In this document: one piece after another, positions 1-10,699 of the stretch | Layout: each line of letters starts with the position of its first letter | How positions within the stretch are numbered: position 1 is the stretch's first letter | Origin: Solirubrobacter taibaiensis | Lineage (GTDB): Bacteria > Actinomycetota > Thermoleophilia > Solirubrobacterales > Solirubrobacteraceae | Assembly (NCBI GenBank): GCA_027587225.1 | Contig: JAPDDQ010000006.1 | Coordinates: 124,001-188,000, forward strand | Direction: 5' to 3' | DNA: 64,000 bases | Position numbers and translations under genes: made by a program | The notes under the pieces: model-generated | Told to the model about the DNA's origin: nothing | The model's input: only the letters and a program-made list of their open reading frames with translations | The model's database searches: none

Positions 1-9
1 GACGAGTAG
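1..9 (+). CDS. 3' end of the gene upstream of nuoJ (probably nuoI), partial
   Basis: The window opens with two sense codons and a TAG stop (GAC GAG TAG) in frame, followed directly by the nuoJ ATG. In the standard nuo order the gene before nuoJ is nuoI, so this is probably its last two residues. Only three codons are visible, so the identity is inferred from gene order alone. Confidence 0.4.
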   Translation, partial: DE

Positions 10-660
10 ATGGCCGAGGTCTTCTTCTTCCTAGCCGCCACGGGGGCCATCGCGGGCGCGCTGGGCACCGTGCTGCTGCGCGACGCGTTCTACTCCGTGC
101 TCGCGCTCGTCGGCCACCTGATCTGCCTGTCGATGCTGTTCCTGCTGCTGCGCGCGGAGTTCGTCGCCGCGGCGCAGGTGATCGTCTACGCGGGCGCCGT
201 GATGGTGCTCTACGTGTTCGTGGTCGGCTACGTCGGCGGCCTGGAAGCCGGCCTCGCCGGCCGTTCCGGCCCCGCCCTGCGCGTGATCTCCGTGCTGTTC
301 GCGCTCGCGCTCTTCGTCGAGCTGACGATCGCGCTGATCGGCACCGGCCTCGAGGCGCTGAACACCGAGGGTGCCGCTTACACGCCCGTCACCGAGGCGC
401 AGCGCGCCGCGGGCGAGGGCGGCTTCGGTGAGCCCGCCGAGATCGGCCGCCTCTTCCTGACCGACTACCTGGTGGCCTTCGAGGTCGCGTCCCTGCTGCT
501 GCTGGTCGCGGCGGTCGGTGCGGTCATCCTCGCGCGCCGGCGCAGCGGCCTCGGTGACCCGCGCGAGGTCTCGGTCGTCGAGTACCTGCGCACGCCGGTG
601 ACCAAGGGCGACGCCCGCGAGGAAACCATGATCGAAGCCGGCGGGCCCCGGGACATCTGA
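10..660 (+). CDS. nuoJ: NADH-quinone oxidoreductase subunit J
   Basis: Membrane-arm subunit of respiratory complex I, in the inner membrane between the quinone site and the antiporter-like subunits. The 216-residue product has five hydrophobic segments and the conserved NuoJ stretch VIVYAGAVMVLYVFVV (about residues 57-72), which in the family carries the TM3 kink next to the quinone cavity. A soluble loop lies around residues 110-145 and a charged tail follows the last helix. The ATG directly follows the previous stop, and its TGA shares one base with the nuoK start, so translation is coupled. It is the first full gene of nuoJKLMN. Family assignment is firm. Confidence 0.95.
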   Translation: MAEVFFFLAATGAIAGALGTVLLRDAFYSVLALVGHLICLSMLFLLLRAEFVAAAQVIVYAGAVMVLYVFVVGYVGGLEAGLAGRSGPALRVISVLFALALFVELTIALIGTGLEALNTEGAAYTPVTEAQRAAGEGGFGEPAEIGRLFLTDYLVAFEVASLLLLVAAVGAVILARRRSGLGDPREVSVVEYLRTPVTKGDAREETMIEAGGPRDI

Positions 661-955
661 TGGACATCATCTGGTACCTGATCGTCTCCGCGCTGATCTT
701 CTGCATCGGCGCCGGAGGCGTCCTCACCCGCCGCAACCCGCTCGTGGTCCTGCTGTGCCTCGAGCTGATGCTGAACGCCGCGAACCTGGCGCTGGTCGCC
801 TTCGCGCGCGCGCACGGGGACATGGGCGGGCAGATCTTCGCGCTGATGGTCATGGTCGTCGCGGCCTGCGAGGTCGCTGTCGGCCTCGGCCTGGTCGTCG
901 CGATCTACCGACGCCGCCTGCCGATCGACGTGGATGAGCTGCGGGAGCTTCAAGG

Positions 956-959
<4 letters not shown>
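660..959 (+). CDS. nuoK: NADH-quinone oxidoreductase subunit K
   Basis: Small three-helix complex I subunit, 99 residues, the usual length. The two membrane glutamates essential for proton transfer in the family are visible: E36 in CLELMLNAANLAL and E72 in ACEVAVGLGLVVAIYR. The ATG overlaps the nuoJ stop by one base, and its own TGA overlaps the nuoL ATG by four bases (ATGA). Nothing is unusual in it. Confidence 0.96.
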
Positions 960-2961
<2,002 letters not shown>

Positions 2962-2965
<4 letters not shown>

Positions 2966-4431
2966 CCATCCATCTGAGCATCCTCGTCTTCTTCCCCGCG
3001 CTGATGGGGCTCGTGTCGGCGTTCTCGCCGCGCACCCTCGCGCCGAAGATCCTGCTGATCGGGACGCTGATCCCGCTGGCCTACACGATCTTCATGATCA
3101 CGGACTTCGACGCCGGCGCCGGGCTCCAGTACGTCACCGACGACGCGTGGATCTCCGAGCTGGGCATCCGCTACAAGCTCGGCATCGACGGCCTGAACCT
3201 GTGGCTGATCCTGCTCACCTGCGTGATCGCGTTCGCCACGGCCCTGTGGCTCTGCGTCCGCCCGCCGGAGGACCGTGCCGGGCTCTTCTGCTTCCACTTC
3301 GCGATCGGCCAGACCGCCGTCCTCGGCGCGTTCGTGGCCCAGGACCTGGCGCTGTTCGTCCTGTTCTTCGACCTGATGCTGGTGCCCTTCTACTTCATCG
3401 TCGGCCAGTGGGGCGCGGGCGACCGCGCCGCCGCGGCGATGAAGATGGTCATCTACACGCTCGTCGGCTCGCTGCTGATGCTCGCCGCGGCCGTGGCCAC
3501 GGCGGTGCTCTCGCAGACGGACGGTCCGCTGACCTTCGTGCTCAGCGACCTGCAGGCCAACCCGCTGCCGGAGTCCACGCAGAAGTGGCTCTTCATCGCG
3601 TTCGCGCTCGCGTTCCTGATCAAGATGCCGGCGTTCCCGTTCCAGGGCTGGATGCCGGACGCGTACAAGTCGATGCCGCTGCCGGCGCTGGCCTTCTTCT
3701 CCGGCGTCGTCTCGAAGGTCGCGGCCTACGGCTTCTTGAAGCTCGTCCTGCCGTTGTTCCCGGCGGCGACGAACGACTGGAACGTGGCGCTGCTCGTGCT
3801 GGCCGTGATCTCGATCCTCTACGGCTCGATCCAGGCCTTCACGCAGACGAACGCGCGGCTCATCCTCGGCTATTCGTCGATCGCGCAGCTCGGGTTCATC
3901 ACGCTCGGCATCTTCGCCATCGACTCGGCCGGCCAGGGTGCGCAGGGCGCGCTGCTGCAGTCGGTCAACCACGGCCTGGTGGTCGCGCCGCTGTTCTTCG
4001 TCGTCGCGCTGCTCGCCGAGCGCGCGGAAGGCTCGGAGGACATCCGCGACTACGGCGGGATCGCGTTCCGCGCGCCCGTCCTGGCGGCGCTGTTCCTGAT
4101 CGTGGCGCTGGCGACCTTGGCCATGCCGGGCAGCGCGAATTTCGCGGGCGAGTTCCTGATCCTGCTCGGCGCCTTCTCGTCCGTGCAGTTCCTGGCCTTC
4201 GTCGCCTCCTTGGGCGTGATCCTCGCGTCGGTCTACGCGCTGCGCATGTACATCCGCTCGATGCACAACCGGGTCGGCCCGAAGGTGACGTCGTTCGAGA
4301 TGACGGCGCGCGACGGTTTGGTGCTCGTGCCTCTCGTGATCGCGATCCTCGCGTTCGCGCTGTACCCCCAGCTCGCGCTCGACGCGGGTGAGGCGACGGT
4401 TCGGTCCACGGTGGAAGCGGTGTTGCGATGA
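2962..4431 (+). CDS. nuoM: NADH-quinone oxidoreductase subunit M
   Basis: Second antiporter-like proton-pumping subunit of complex I, 489 residues, about 14 membrane helices. The conserved segment MPAFPFQGWMPDAYKSMP and the downstream SVNHGLVVAPLFFVV place it in NuoM. I chose the ATG at 2962, which overlaps the nuoL stop (ATGA), although the frame stays open upstream. The upstream part is antisense-like noise inside nuoL, and the coupled start matches the rest of the operon. The stop overlaps the nuoN start by four bases. Confidence 0.95.
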
Positions 4432-6053
4432 CCGGGCTGCTGGCCCAGGCGACCACGAAGGGTCCGCCGATCGACTGGGAGGCGCTCTCCCCGTTCATGT
4501 CGCTGGTGGTGGGCGCCTGCGTGGTGCTGCTCGTCGGCCTCGCGCGTGGCGCGTTCATCCGCCGTCAGGTCGTGCCGGTGCTCACGCTCGTGACGTTGGG
4601 CGTCACCGCCGGACTCGGCGTCTGGCAGTGGGACATCAACGAGTCGATCATCGCCGACGCGATGGTGGTCGACAACCTGACGCTCGCGCTGATGATGATC
4701 TTCCTCGCCGGCGGCATCGCGGCGACGTTCCTGTCGTGGCGCTCGATCGCGACCGCCGAGGCGGGTGAGGGCGAGTACTACGCGCTCATGCTCATGTCGA
4801 TCCTCGGCATGCTCGTGCTCGTCGCGGCCACCGACCTGGTCGTGTTGTTCATCGGCTTCGAGCTGCTTTCGATCCCGCTCTACGTGCTGTGCGCGACGCA
4901 CATGCGCCGCGAGCAGTCGCTGGAGTCGGGCCTGAAGTACCTGATCATCGGCTCCGTCGGTTCCGCCACGCTGCTGTACGGCCTGGCGCTCCTATACGGC
5001 GCCGCCGGCGGCACGAACTACGCGGACATCGCGGCGGCCGCGAGCACCATGTCCGACGACGTGCTGTTCCTCGCGGGCATCGCGCTGGTGCTGGCCGGCC
5101 TGGCCTTCAAGGCCTCGGTCGCCCCGTTCCACCAGTGGACGCCGGACGTCTACGAGGGCGCGCCGACGCCGGTCACCGGCTTCATGGCGGTCGCCACGAA
5201 GGCCGCCGCCTTCGGCGTGATCCTGCGCCTGTTCGTCGGGCCGCTGATCGACGCGACCACTACGTGGGCCCCCGCTTTTGCCACCTTGGCCGTGATCACG
5301 ATCATCGTCGGCAACGTCGGCGCGATCGGCCAGTCGTCGCTGAAGCGCATGCTCGCCTACTCCTCGGTCGCGCAGGCCGGCTACATGATCGCCGGCGTGG
5401 TCGTCACGACGCAGCTGGGCGTCGCCGCCACCGTCTTCTACCTCGCGATCTACGTGGTCATGAACCTCGGCGCGTTCGCGGTGATCACCGCACGTGAGCG
5501 GGAGACCGGGCTGGGCGACGACATCTCGTCGCTGTACGGCCTCGGCCGCGACCGGCCGCTGCTGGCCTGGCCGATGACGATCTCGATGCTCGCGCTCGCG
5601 GGCTTCCCGGTCACCGCGGGGTTCTTCGGCAAGATCTACCTGATCAACGCCGCCGTGGGCAACGGCTACGGCTGGCTCGGCGTGATCATCGTGCTCGGCT
5701 CGGCGGTCTCGCTGGCCTACTACCTGCGCGTCGTCGCCGCCGTCTGGATGCGCGACGCACCGGCGACCTCCACGTCCCTGTCGGCGGTGCCGATCATGGC
5801 CGGCGGGTCCCCGGAAGAGGACGAAGCGGCCTACGCCGCCGGCCGCGAGCCGGGTTCCGACATCGGTCGCGTCGTCTCCGACGACTTCGCCGAGCCGTCG
5901 GTCGTCGTCACCGACCGCCCGCCGCTCGCGCAGCCCGAGGTCGTGTTCGTCGCCGTCGTGTGTGCGCTGGTGACGGTCGCCTTCGGTGTCTTCCCGGAGC
6001 CGCTGTTCGACGTCGCCCGGGACGCCGGCGAGGCGTTCACCTCGCTGCTTTGA
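4428..6053 (+). CDS. nuoN: NADH-quinone oxidoreductase subunit N
   Basis: Third antiporter-like complex I subunit, 541 residues, longer than the usual 480-490. The antiporter core is clear (VAPFHQWTPDVYEGAPTPV and LAYSSVAQAGYMIAG). The extra length is a hydrophilic, Pro/Glu/Asp-rich loop of about 60 residues (roughly 440-500), placed just before the last hydrophobic segment. It is the last nuo gene and is followed by a terminator at 6083. Confidence 0.95.
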   Translation: MTGLLAQATTKGPPIDWEALSPFMSLVVGACVVLLVGLARGAFIRRQVVPVLTLVTLGVTAGLGVWQWDINESIIADAMVVDNLTLALMMIFLAGGIAATFLSWRSIATAEAGEGEYYALMLMSILGMLVLVAATDLVVLFIGFELLSIPLYVLCATHMRREQSLESGLKYLIIGSVGSATLLYGLALLYGAAGGTNYADIAAAASTMSDDVLFLAGIALVLAGLAFKASVAPFHQWTPDVYEGAPTPVTGFMAVATKAAAFGVILRLFVGPLIDATTTWAPAFATLAVITIIVGNVGAIGQSSLKRMLAYSSVAQAGYMIAGVVVTTQLGVAATVFYLAIYVVMNLGAFAVITARERETGLGDDISSLYGLGRDRPLLAWPMTISMLALAGFPVTAGFFGKIYLINAAVGNGYGWLGVIIVLGSAVSLAYYLRVVAAVWMRDAPATSTSLSAVPIMAGGSPEEDEAAYAAGREPGSDIGRVVSDDFAEPSVVVTDRPPLAQPEVVFVAVVCALVTVAFGVFPEPLFDVARDAGEAFTSLL

Positions 6054-6082
6054 GTCAAAACACCCGCGCTTCGTGAAATCTC

Positions 6083-6116
6083 TCGCCCCCGGCTGATCCC
6101 CGGGGGCGAACTTTTT
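6083..6116 (+). terminator. Intrinsic terminator after nuoN
   Basis: A perfect 10-bp stem (TCGCCCCCGG at 6083-6092 with CCGGGGGCGA at 6100-6109) with a 7-base loop is followed by ACTTTTT. It lies 30 bases after the nuoN stop and closes the complex I operon. It is the clearest textbook terminator in the window. Confidence 0.9.
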
Positions 6117-6137
6117 CTGGGCCGCCCTCTGTAGGTC

Positions 6138-7295
6138 GTGCACAAGCGACCCACCGCCGGCCAGGCCACGACCGAGTACATCGCCGCGATCGCCCTCATC
6201 GCGGTGATCCTCGCCCTCGCCGCGCCGGCGGTGGGCGCGCCTTCGATCGCTTCCGCGGTCGTCCAGCAGATGCAGCGCGCCCTGTGCATCGCGGGACTCG
6301 ACATCTGCGACGCGCAGATGGCCGCCGATGCGGGGTTGGCGCCGTGCCCGATGAAGACGGATGTGACGGGGCACGAGGCGACCGCGACCGCGTTCAGCAT
6401 CGAACTCGGGCATCGGATCACCTTGACGGTCACACCGAACTCCGACGGGACGGTGAGCGTGGTCCGGTCCGCCACCGGGATCGCAGGCGTCTCTGGCGGC
6501 ATCGGACCCGATCTGTCAGCCGGACCGGTGGCTTTCGAGGGAGGCGCTTCGGGCGCGCTCACCGCCCGCATCCAAGGCGCTCGCGCGTGGGTGTTCCCGA
6601 ACCGCTCCGCCGCGGACACGTTCCTCCAGCACGCGGTGGTCAACGGGTTCCGCTGGGAGAGGTTCCCGCCGGCGTGGCACTCGGTCGAAAGCTCGGAAGA
6701 GGTCAGCGCCGCGCTCGGCGTCGCGTTCGGCGGCAAGGAACGAACCGATCTCGTGGGCGTGGGCGCGTCCGGGCAGGGGGCGATGGGCGCGCGCATCGCC
6801 CCGGGCCGGATCATCACGGTCTATGGCCGTGTCGCCACCGACGGGCCCGAGCTGACGCTGCCGCTCATGCCCTCGAAGGGGCTGGGCAAGCAGGAATGGC
6901 TCGCAGAGGTCACGCTGAGCCCCGACGGGCCCCGCGAGATCGCGTTCCGGCGCGCAGCCGCCGGAGACATGGACAGCACCCTCACCGAGACGGTCTACCG
7001 GCTGGACCTGCGTGACCCCGCCAACCGTGCGGTCGCGGCGCCACTGCTGGCCGCGAAGCTCCCGTGGGGCAATCGCGAGGCCATCGCCGCCGTGGCCGAG
7101 CGGATCAAGAGCCACGGCACGATCGAGCGCACGGTCTCGTCGGTCGAGGACGACACTCGCGGCGTGTCCGGATCGGTCAAGGGCGGCTGGAAGTTCGGCG
7201 GCGCCGTCAAGCGCATCAAGGTGCACCGCGAGCTGGTCTCCGCCAGCGCGCGGGCCGGTGGGCTCGAACGGGCGCGTTACGACTGCGTCAAATGA
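6138..7295 (+). CDS. Type IVb pilin/TadE-like precursor with a large unknown C-terminal domain
   Basis: 385 residues from a GTG start. The N-terminus carries a class III signal, GQATTEYIAAIALIAVI, matching the Flp/TadE rule of Gly at the cut, Glu at +5 and an aromatic at +6, followed by one hydrophobic helix. The remaining ~340 residues are soluble, secreted by inference, with scattered Cys pairs (for example CIAGLDIC around residue 54), and I do not recognise the domain. No tad or pil genes are nearby, so it is an orphan. Its 3' end overlaps the convergent VOC gene by 19 bases. The function is unknown; a pseudopilin or surface protein processed by a prepilin peptidase is the best guess. Confidence 0.7.
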   Translation: MHKRPTAGQATTEYIAAIALIAVILALAAPAVGAPSIASAVVQQMQRALCIAGLDICDAQMAADAGLAPCPMKTDVTGHEATATAFSIELGHRITLTVTPNSDGTVSVVRSATGIAGVSGGIGPDLSAGPVAFEGGASGALTARIQGARAWVFPNRSAADTFLQHAVVNGFRWERFPPAWHSVESSEEVSAALGVAFGGKERTDLVGVGASGQGAMGARIAPGRIITVYGRVATDGPELTLPLMPSKGLGKQEWLAEVTLSPDGPREIAFRRAAAGDMDSTLTETVYRLDLRDPANRAVAAPLLAAKLPWGNREAIAAVAERIKSHGTIERTVSSVEDDTRGVSGSVKGGWKFGGAVKRIKVHRELVSASARAGGLERARYDCVK

Positions 7296-7681
7296 CCGGC
7301 GACGTCCCAGGTCCAGAGTTCGACGAGGTTGCCGTCGGGGTCGTCGACATAGGCCGCGCGGGAGTGCGCGTACGGGCCGAACTGGTGCTCGCGGACGTCG
7401 AGGCCGTGCTGGCGCAGGTGCGCTACGGCGTCCTCGTAGTCGTCGGGTGCGATGTGCATGGCGTAGTGGACGTGGATGCCGCCGCGGCCGTTCTCGAGGC
7501 CGACCTGCGGGCGCCAGAGGCCGATCCGGGTGCGGTCGCCCGCCATCAGCCAGATCGCCTCCCGCTCAGGCCAGCGCTCCACCACCGGCAGGCCGAGAAT
7601 GTCGCTGTAGAACGCCTCGGCAGCCGCCAGGTCGACCACCTCGAGGACGAGTTCGCTAACTCCGGTGACTGGGATGCCCAT
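7277..7681 (-). CDS. VOC (glyoxalase/bleomycin-resistance fold) protein
   Basis: 134 residues with one complete VOC module: the first beta-alpha half (ELVLEVVDLAAAEAFYSDIL) and the second half ending in DPDGNLVELWTW, where the Glu is the usual metal ligand. HVHYAMHI supplies a candidate His. The substrate cannot be read from sequence. It is divergent from the ThyX-like gene with only about 40 bases between starts. Confidence 0.85.
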   Translation of the reverse strand: MGIPVTGVSELVLEVVDLAAAEAFYSDILGLPVVERWPEREAIWLMAGDRTRIGLWRPQVGLENGRGGIHVHYAMHIAPDDYEDAVAHLRQHGLDVREHQFGPYAHSRAAYVDDPDGNLVELWTWDVAGHLTQS

Positions 7682-7720
7682 CGGCTCGATTCTGCCGGAT
7701 TCGACGCTAGTGTCGAGGGC

Positions 7721-9295
7721 GTGGAGACCTTCACGTCAGACGAACGCGCCCTGCTCGCCCCCCACTTCTCGAACGTGGACGGGCCGGTGTTCGCGCTCGT
7801 GGATCTCCCGGAGACGGTCAAGGCCGCGATGTTCGCGCGCTATTCGCGCTATCCCGGCACGCTGCGGCGGTTGTTCCTGGACGAGTTCGCGGCGTCGCTC
7901 CCGGCGCGTGGTGCCGCCGATGACGATGTCGAGGGCGCGCGGGCGGCGGAGCTCTTCGAGCGCATCTTCGTCGGCTACGGAGACGATTCGGTCGCGCAGC
8001 TCGGCGGGATGCACGTCGCGGTCGAGTGGTGCTCGAACGTTCTGACGAAGATCCTGCAGCGGCCGCGGCTCGCGGGGTATCTGGAGCAGTCCACGCGCTA
8101 CATCGCGTACGACGCGCCGATGCCCGGTGGCGGCTACCGCTATTACCGCGACGAGTCGCTGGGCGCCGAGTACGCGGCGTCGATGGACTTCCTCTTCGAC
8201 TCCTACTCGGAGGCGCTCCCGCGCGTGAGCGCGTGGGTGGACGCGTCCTATCCGGTCACGGAAGGCGAGCCCGAGGCGGCGCGGCGACGGGCCGTCAAGG
8301 CGAAGGCGCTCGATCTGTTGCGCGGGTTGCTGCCCGCCGCGTCGCTGTCGCACATGGGCATCTACGCGAGCGGCCAGGCCTACGAGCAGCTGATCATGCA
8401 CCTGCTCGCCCATCCGCTGCCCGAGGCGCGCGCGTGCGGCCGGCAGTTGCTGGAGGCGGTCAAGTCCGTCATGCCGTCGTTCGTCTCGCGGGTGGAGCGC
8501 GAAGGCCGCGGTGACGTCTGGATCGACTACCTGAGCGAGCGTCGCGCCGCCGAGCAGCGCTGGGTCGAGCGGCTCGGCCTGGACCGCGAAGAGCAGGCCG
8601 AGGCGCACTCGTCGGTCCGGCTCGTACACGTGGACGGCGACGAGAACCAGCTGCTCGCCGCGCTGCTCTTCGAGGCCGCCGGCGTCCCCGAGGACCGGAC
8701 GCTGGCCACCGTCGAGACCCTCTCGGACGAAGACCGCGCGGCGATGCTCGCCGACCTCGTCGGCGAGCGCGCGAATCGCCGCCACCGCCCCGGCCGCGGT
8801 TTCGAGGCCGTGCGCTACCGCTTCGAGATCGTCTCCGACTACGGCGCCTTCCGGGACCTCCAGCGCCACCGGATGCTCACCGTCCAGTGGCAGGGGCTCA
8901 CGCCTGACCTCGGCGCCGAGGTGCCCGAAGAGGTCGTCGCCGCCGGCTGCGGCGAGCTCTACGAGCGCGCCCTGGACCGCTCCCGCGTGGAGTATCAGCG
9001 TCTCCGCGATGCCGGCCTGGTCGACGCTGCCCCCTACGCCCTGTGCCTCGGCTACCGCATCCGCTACGTGCTGGACATGAACGCGCGCGAGGCGATGCAC
9101 CTCACGGAATTGCGCAGCGCCCGCGAGGGTCACGCGAGCTACCGCGCCGTCGCCCAGGCGATGCACGACGCGATCGCGGACATCCACCCGTCGATCGCCG
9201 CGACCTTCAGGCACGTGGACCACTCCACCGAGCCCCGCCTCGAGCGCATCCTGGCGGAGATCCGCGGCGAGTCCCGCGCCCAGCTCACCGCATGA
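7721..9295 (+). CDS. FAD-dependent thymidylate synthase-like protein, double length
   Basis: 524 residues, about twice a normal ThyX (around 220-250). Both halves show ThyX-like features. The first has RYSRYPGTLRRLFLDEF, STRYIAYD and SHMGIYASGQAYEQ. The second has YGAFRDLQRHRMLTVQWQG, where ThyX carries RHRxxSxNExSxRY, then NAREAMHLTELRS, like the C-terminal ThyX signature. The serine and second arginine of the active-site motif are replaced, so catalysis by this chain is not assured. It would make dTMP from dUMP with FAD, NADPH and methylene-THF. I start at GTG 7721 because the frame upstream runs into the VOC gene; no strong RBS is visible. Confidence 0.75.
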   Translation: METFTSDERALLAPHFSNVDGPVFALVDLPETVKAAMFARYSRYPGTLRRLFLDEFAASLPARGAADDDVEGARAAELFERIFVGYGDDSVAQLGGMHVAVEWCSNVLTKILQRPRLAGYLEQSTRYIAYDAPMPGGGYRYYRDESLGAEYAASMDFLFDSYSEALPRVSAWVDASYPVTEGEPEAARRRAVKAKALDLLRGLLPAASLSHMGIYASGQAYEQLIMHLLAHPLPEARACGRQLLEAVKSVMPSFVSRVEREGRGDVWIDYLSERRAAEQRWVERLGLDREEQAEAHSSVRLVHVDGDENQLLAALLFEAAGVPEDRTLATVETLSDEDRAAMLADLVGERANRRHRPGRGFEAVRYRFEIVSDYGAFRDLQRHRMLTVQWQGLTPDLGAEVPEEVVAAGCGELYERALDRSRVEYQRLRDAGLVDAAPYALCLGYRIRYVLDMNAREAMHLTELRSAREGHASYRAVAQAMHDAIADIHPSIAATFRHVDHSTEPRLERILAEIRGESRAQLTA

Positions 9296-9299
9296 CGCT

Positions 9300-9668
9300 G
9301 TGAGCGCGGCCGACGAGGTCCTCGCCGCCGCCGCGCGGCGCTCCGCCGCGCTCGTCGCGCGCGACCCCGTTGTGTTGCGTGAGTTGCACCATCCCGAGTT
9401 GCGCTGGACGACCCATCGGGGCGACGTGCGCGACCGCACCGCGTACATCGCGGGCAACACCGAGGCCGACCTCGTGTGGCGCGCGCAGCTCCTGCTCGAG
9501 GCCGAGGTCGTCGTGGTGGCCGACACCGCGGTGCTCGTCGGTGTCGTGCACGACGAGTTCGAGCGGGCGGGCGAGCCAGGCTCGTTCGACATGCCGCTCA
9601 CCCTCACCTGGGTGCGCGAGGAGGGCTCGTGGCGCGTGCTCGCCGCGCACGCTGGGCCGCCGCGCTAG
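9300..9668 (+). CDS. SnoaL/DUF4440-like (NTF2 fold) protein
   Basis: 122 residues from GTG, four bases after the previous stop. Pattern of the NTF2-like/DUF4440 family: an N-terminal helix (DEVLAAAARRSAALVARDPV), then alternating strands ending in LTLTWVREEGSWRVLAAHAG. The family binds small hydrophobic ligands or acts as small enzymes; no specific role can be read. Its 3' end overlaps the nuclease gene start by 40 bases, so the two are probably co-transcribed. Confidence 0.75.
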   Translation: MSAADEVLAAAARRSAALVARDPVVLRELHHPELRWTTHRGDVRDRTAYIAGNTEADLVWRAQLLLEAEVVVVADTAVLVGVVHDEFERAGEPGSFDMPLTLTWVREEGSWRVLAAHAGPPR

Positions 9669-10294
9669 CGGCGCTCGCCGTCGCGGGCTGCGCCACCGAA
9701 GCGCCGGTCGCCGATCGCGACTGCACCGACTTCTCGGACCAGGCCGCGGCACAGCGGCACCTGGACGCTGACCCGGCGGACTCGGACCGCCTCGACGGTA
9801 ACGGCGACGGCGTCGCGTGCGACTCCATGACCCCGCCCCTGACGGCCGACCAGATCGCGCCGGAGCGCCGCGGCCGCGTGGTGACCGTCATCGACGGCGA
9901 CACGATCAAGGTCGAGGTAGACGGACGCGCCGACACCGTCCGGCTCGTCGGCATCGACACGCCCGAGAGTCGCCGCCCTGAGACCCCCGTCGAGTGCGGC
10001 TCCAAGAAGGCCGCGACCGCCCTCCGCCACCTCGTCCTCGACCGCGACGTCGTGCTCCTCAGCGACCCGACCCAGGACGCCGTCGACAAGTACGGTCGCG
10101 CGCTGGCCTACGTCGAAGTGGACGGGCGCGACGCCGGCGAGGCGATGGTCGCGTCCGGGTGGGCGAAGGCGTACGTGTACGGCGGTGTGGAGTTCTCGCG
10201 CGTCGCGGCCTACCGCGCGGCCCAGGCCGCGGCGGCGAATCGGCGCGCCGGCGTGCACGGGAGCTGTGGCGGGGACTTTCACCGGGCCGCGTGA
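9629..10294 (+). CDS. Secreted lipoprotein nuclease: Excalibur domain plus thermonuclease (SNase) domain
   Basis: 221 residues. I chose the GTG at 9629, preceded by GAGGAGGG at 9618-9625, which yields a short Arg-rich n-region and the lipobox LAVAGC. An Excalibur-type calcium site follows (DADPADSDRLDGNGDGVACD), then the SNase fold: VIDGDTIKVEV, LVGIDTPES, and KYGRALAYVEV with the catalytic Arg, ending in a Cys-containing tail. It should cleave DNA/RNA outside the membrane, for nutrient phosphate or defence. The start lies inside the preceding NTF2-like gene. Confidence 0.85.
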   Translation: MARARRARWAAALAALAVAGCATEAPVADRDCTDFSDQAAAQRHLDADPADSDRLDGNGDGVACDSMTPPLTADQIAPERRGRVVTVIDGDTIKVEVDGRADTVRLVGIDTPESRRPETPVECGSKKAATALRHLVLDRDVVLLSDPTQDAVDKYGRALAYVEVDGRDAGEAMVASGWAKAYVYGGVEFSRVAAYRAAQAAAANRRAGVHGSCGGDFHRAA

Positions 10295-10324
10295 ACGGCA
10301 ACGGCGAGCACACCCGCGGCCGCC

Positions 10325-10391
10325 GCGTCAAGAAACCCGTGCCCAGACGGTCGCGGAGCTGCGCGGCGTCGTCACGGGGTTTCTTGACCCG
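10325..10391 (+). repeat. Palindromic repeat element, copy A
   Basis: Begins GCGTCAAGAAACCCGTG and ends CACGGGGTTTCTTGACCCG. The arms GTCAAGAAACCCGTG (10327-10341) and its complement (10373-10388, one bulged G) enclose a 31-base centre. Copy B lies about 310 bases downstream in reverse orientation with the same arm sequence and the same centre length. Confidence 0.8.
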
Positions 10392-10438
10392 TCGGGGGCG
10401 GGCGTGCTGATTGCGGGTGAGGCGGGTGCCCCGCACTG

Positions 10439-10466
10439 CGTGAACGCCGAGGCGTTCACGTCTTTT
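10439..10466 (+). terminator. Terminator-like hairpin after the nuclease gene
   Basis: Ten-base arms CGTGAACGCC (10439-10448) and GGCGTTCACG (10451-10460) with a 2-base centre, followed by TCTTTT. The tight centre would open to a 4-base loop in RNA. It lies 145 bases after the nuclease stop, so it is a plausible but not certain terminator. Confidence 0.5.
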
Positions 10467-10490
10467 CACGCCGTGGGACGGTTCTCGCCA

Positions 10491-10539
10491 CGCGAGGTAC
10501 GAGTTTGTCCGGCTCAGGCTGACAAAGTCGTACCTCGCG
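10491..10539. repeat. Long near-perfect hairpin
   Basis: The arm CGCGAGGTACGAGTTTGTC (10491-10509) pairs with 10521-10539 at 18 of 19 positions around an 11-base loop that itself contains GGCT/AGGCT. There is no U-tract. A stem of this length between convergent genes could be a bidirectional terminator, a REP-like element or an RNA structure. Confidence 0.7.
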
Positions 10540-10586
10540 AGGCGGGTGGCGCGTTGCCGCTCTTCCGAGCCGGGGTGAGGAACAAA

Positions 10587-10605
10587 CCGGTCCTGACAGG
10601 ACCGG
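10587..10605. repeat. Short perfect inverted repeat
   Basis: CCGGTCCTG (10587-10595) and CAGGACCGG (10597-10605) with one base between. It is part of the hairpin cluster; no function is assignable. Confidence 0.5.
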
Positions 10606-10699
10606 ATCGTGCCTAACCCACGCCGAGCAGGCGCTTCGGCCCGCGCCCGGGCGCACCCGGTGCAACCGGCTCACCCGCACAAGAGCGCACCGGCCGCCG

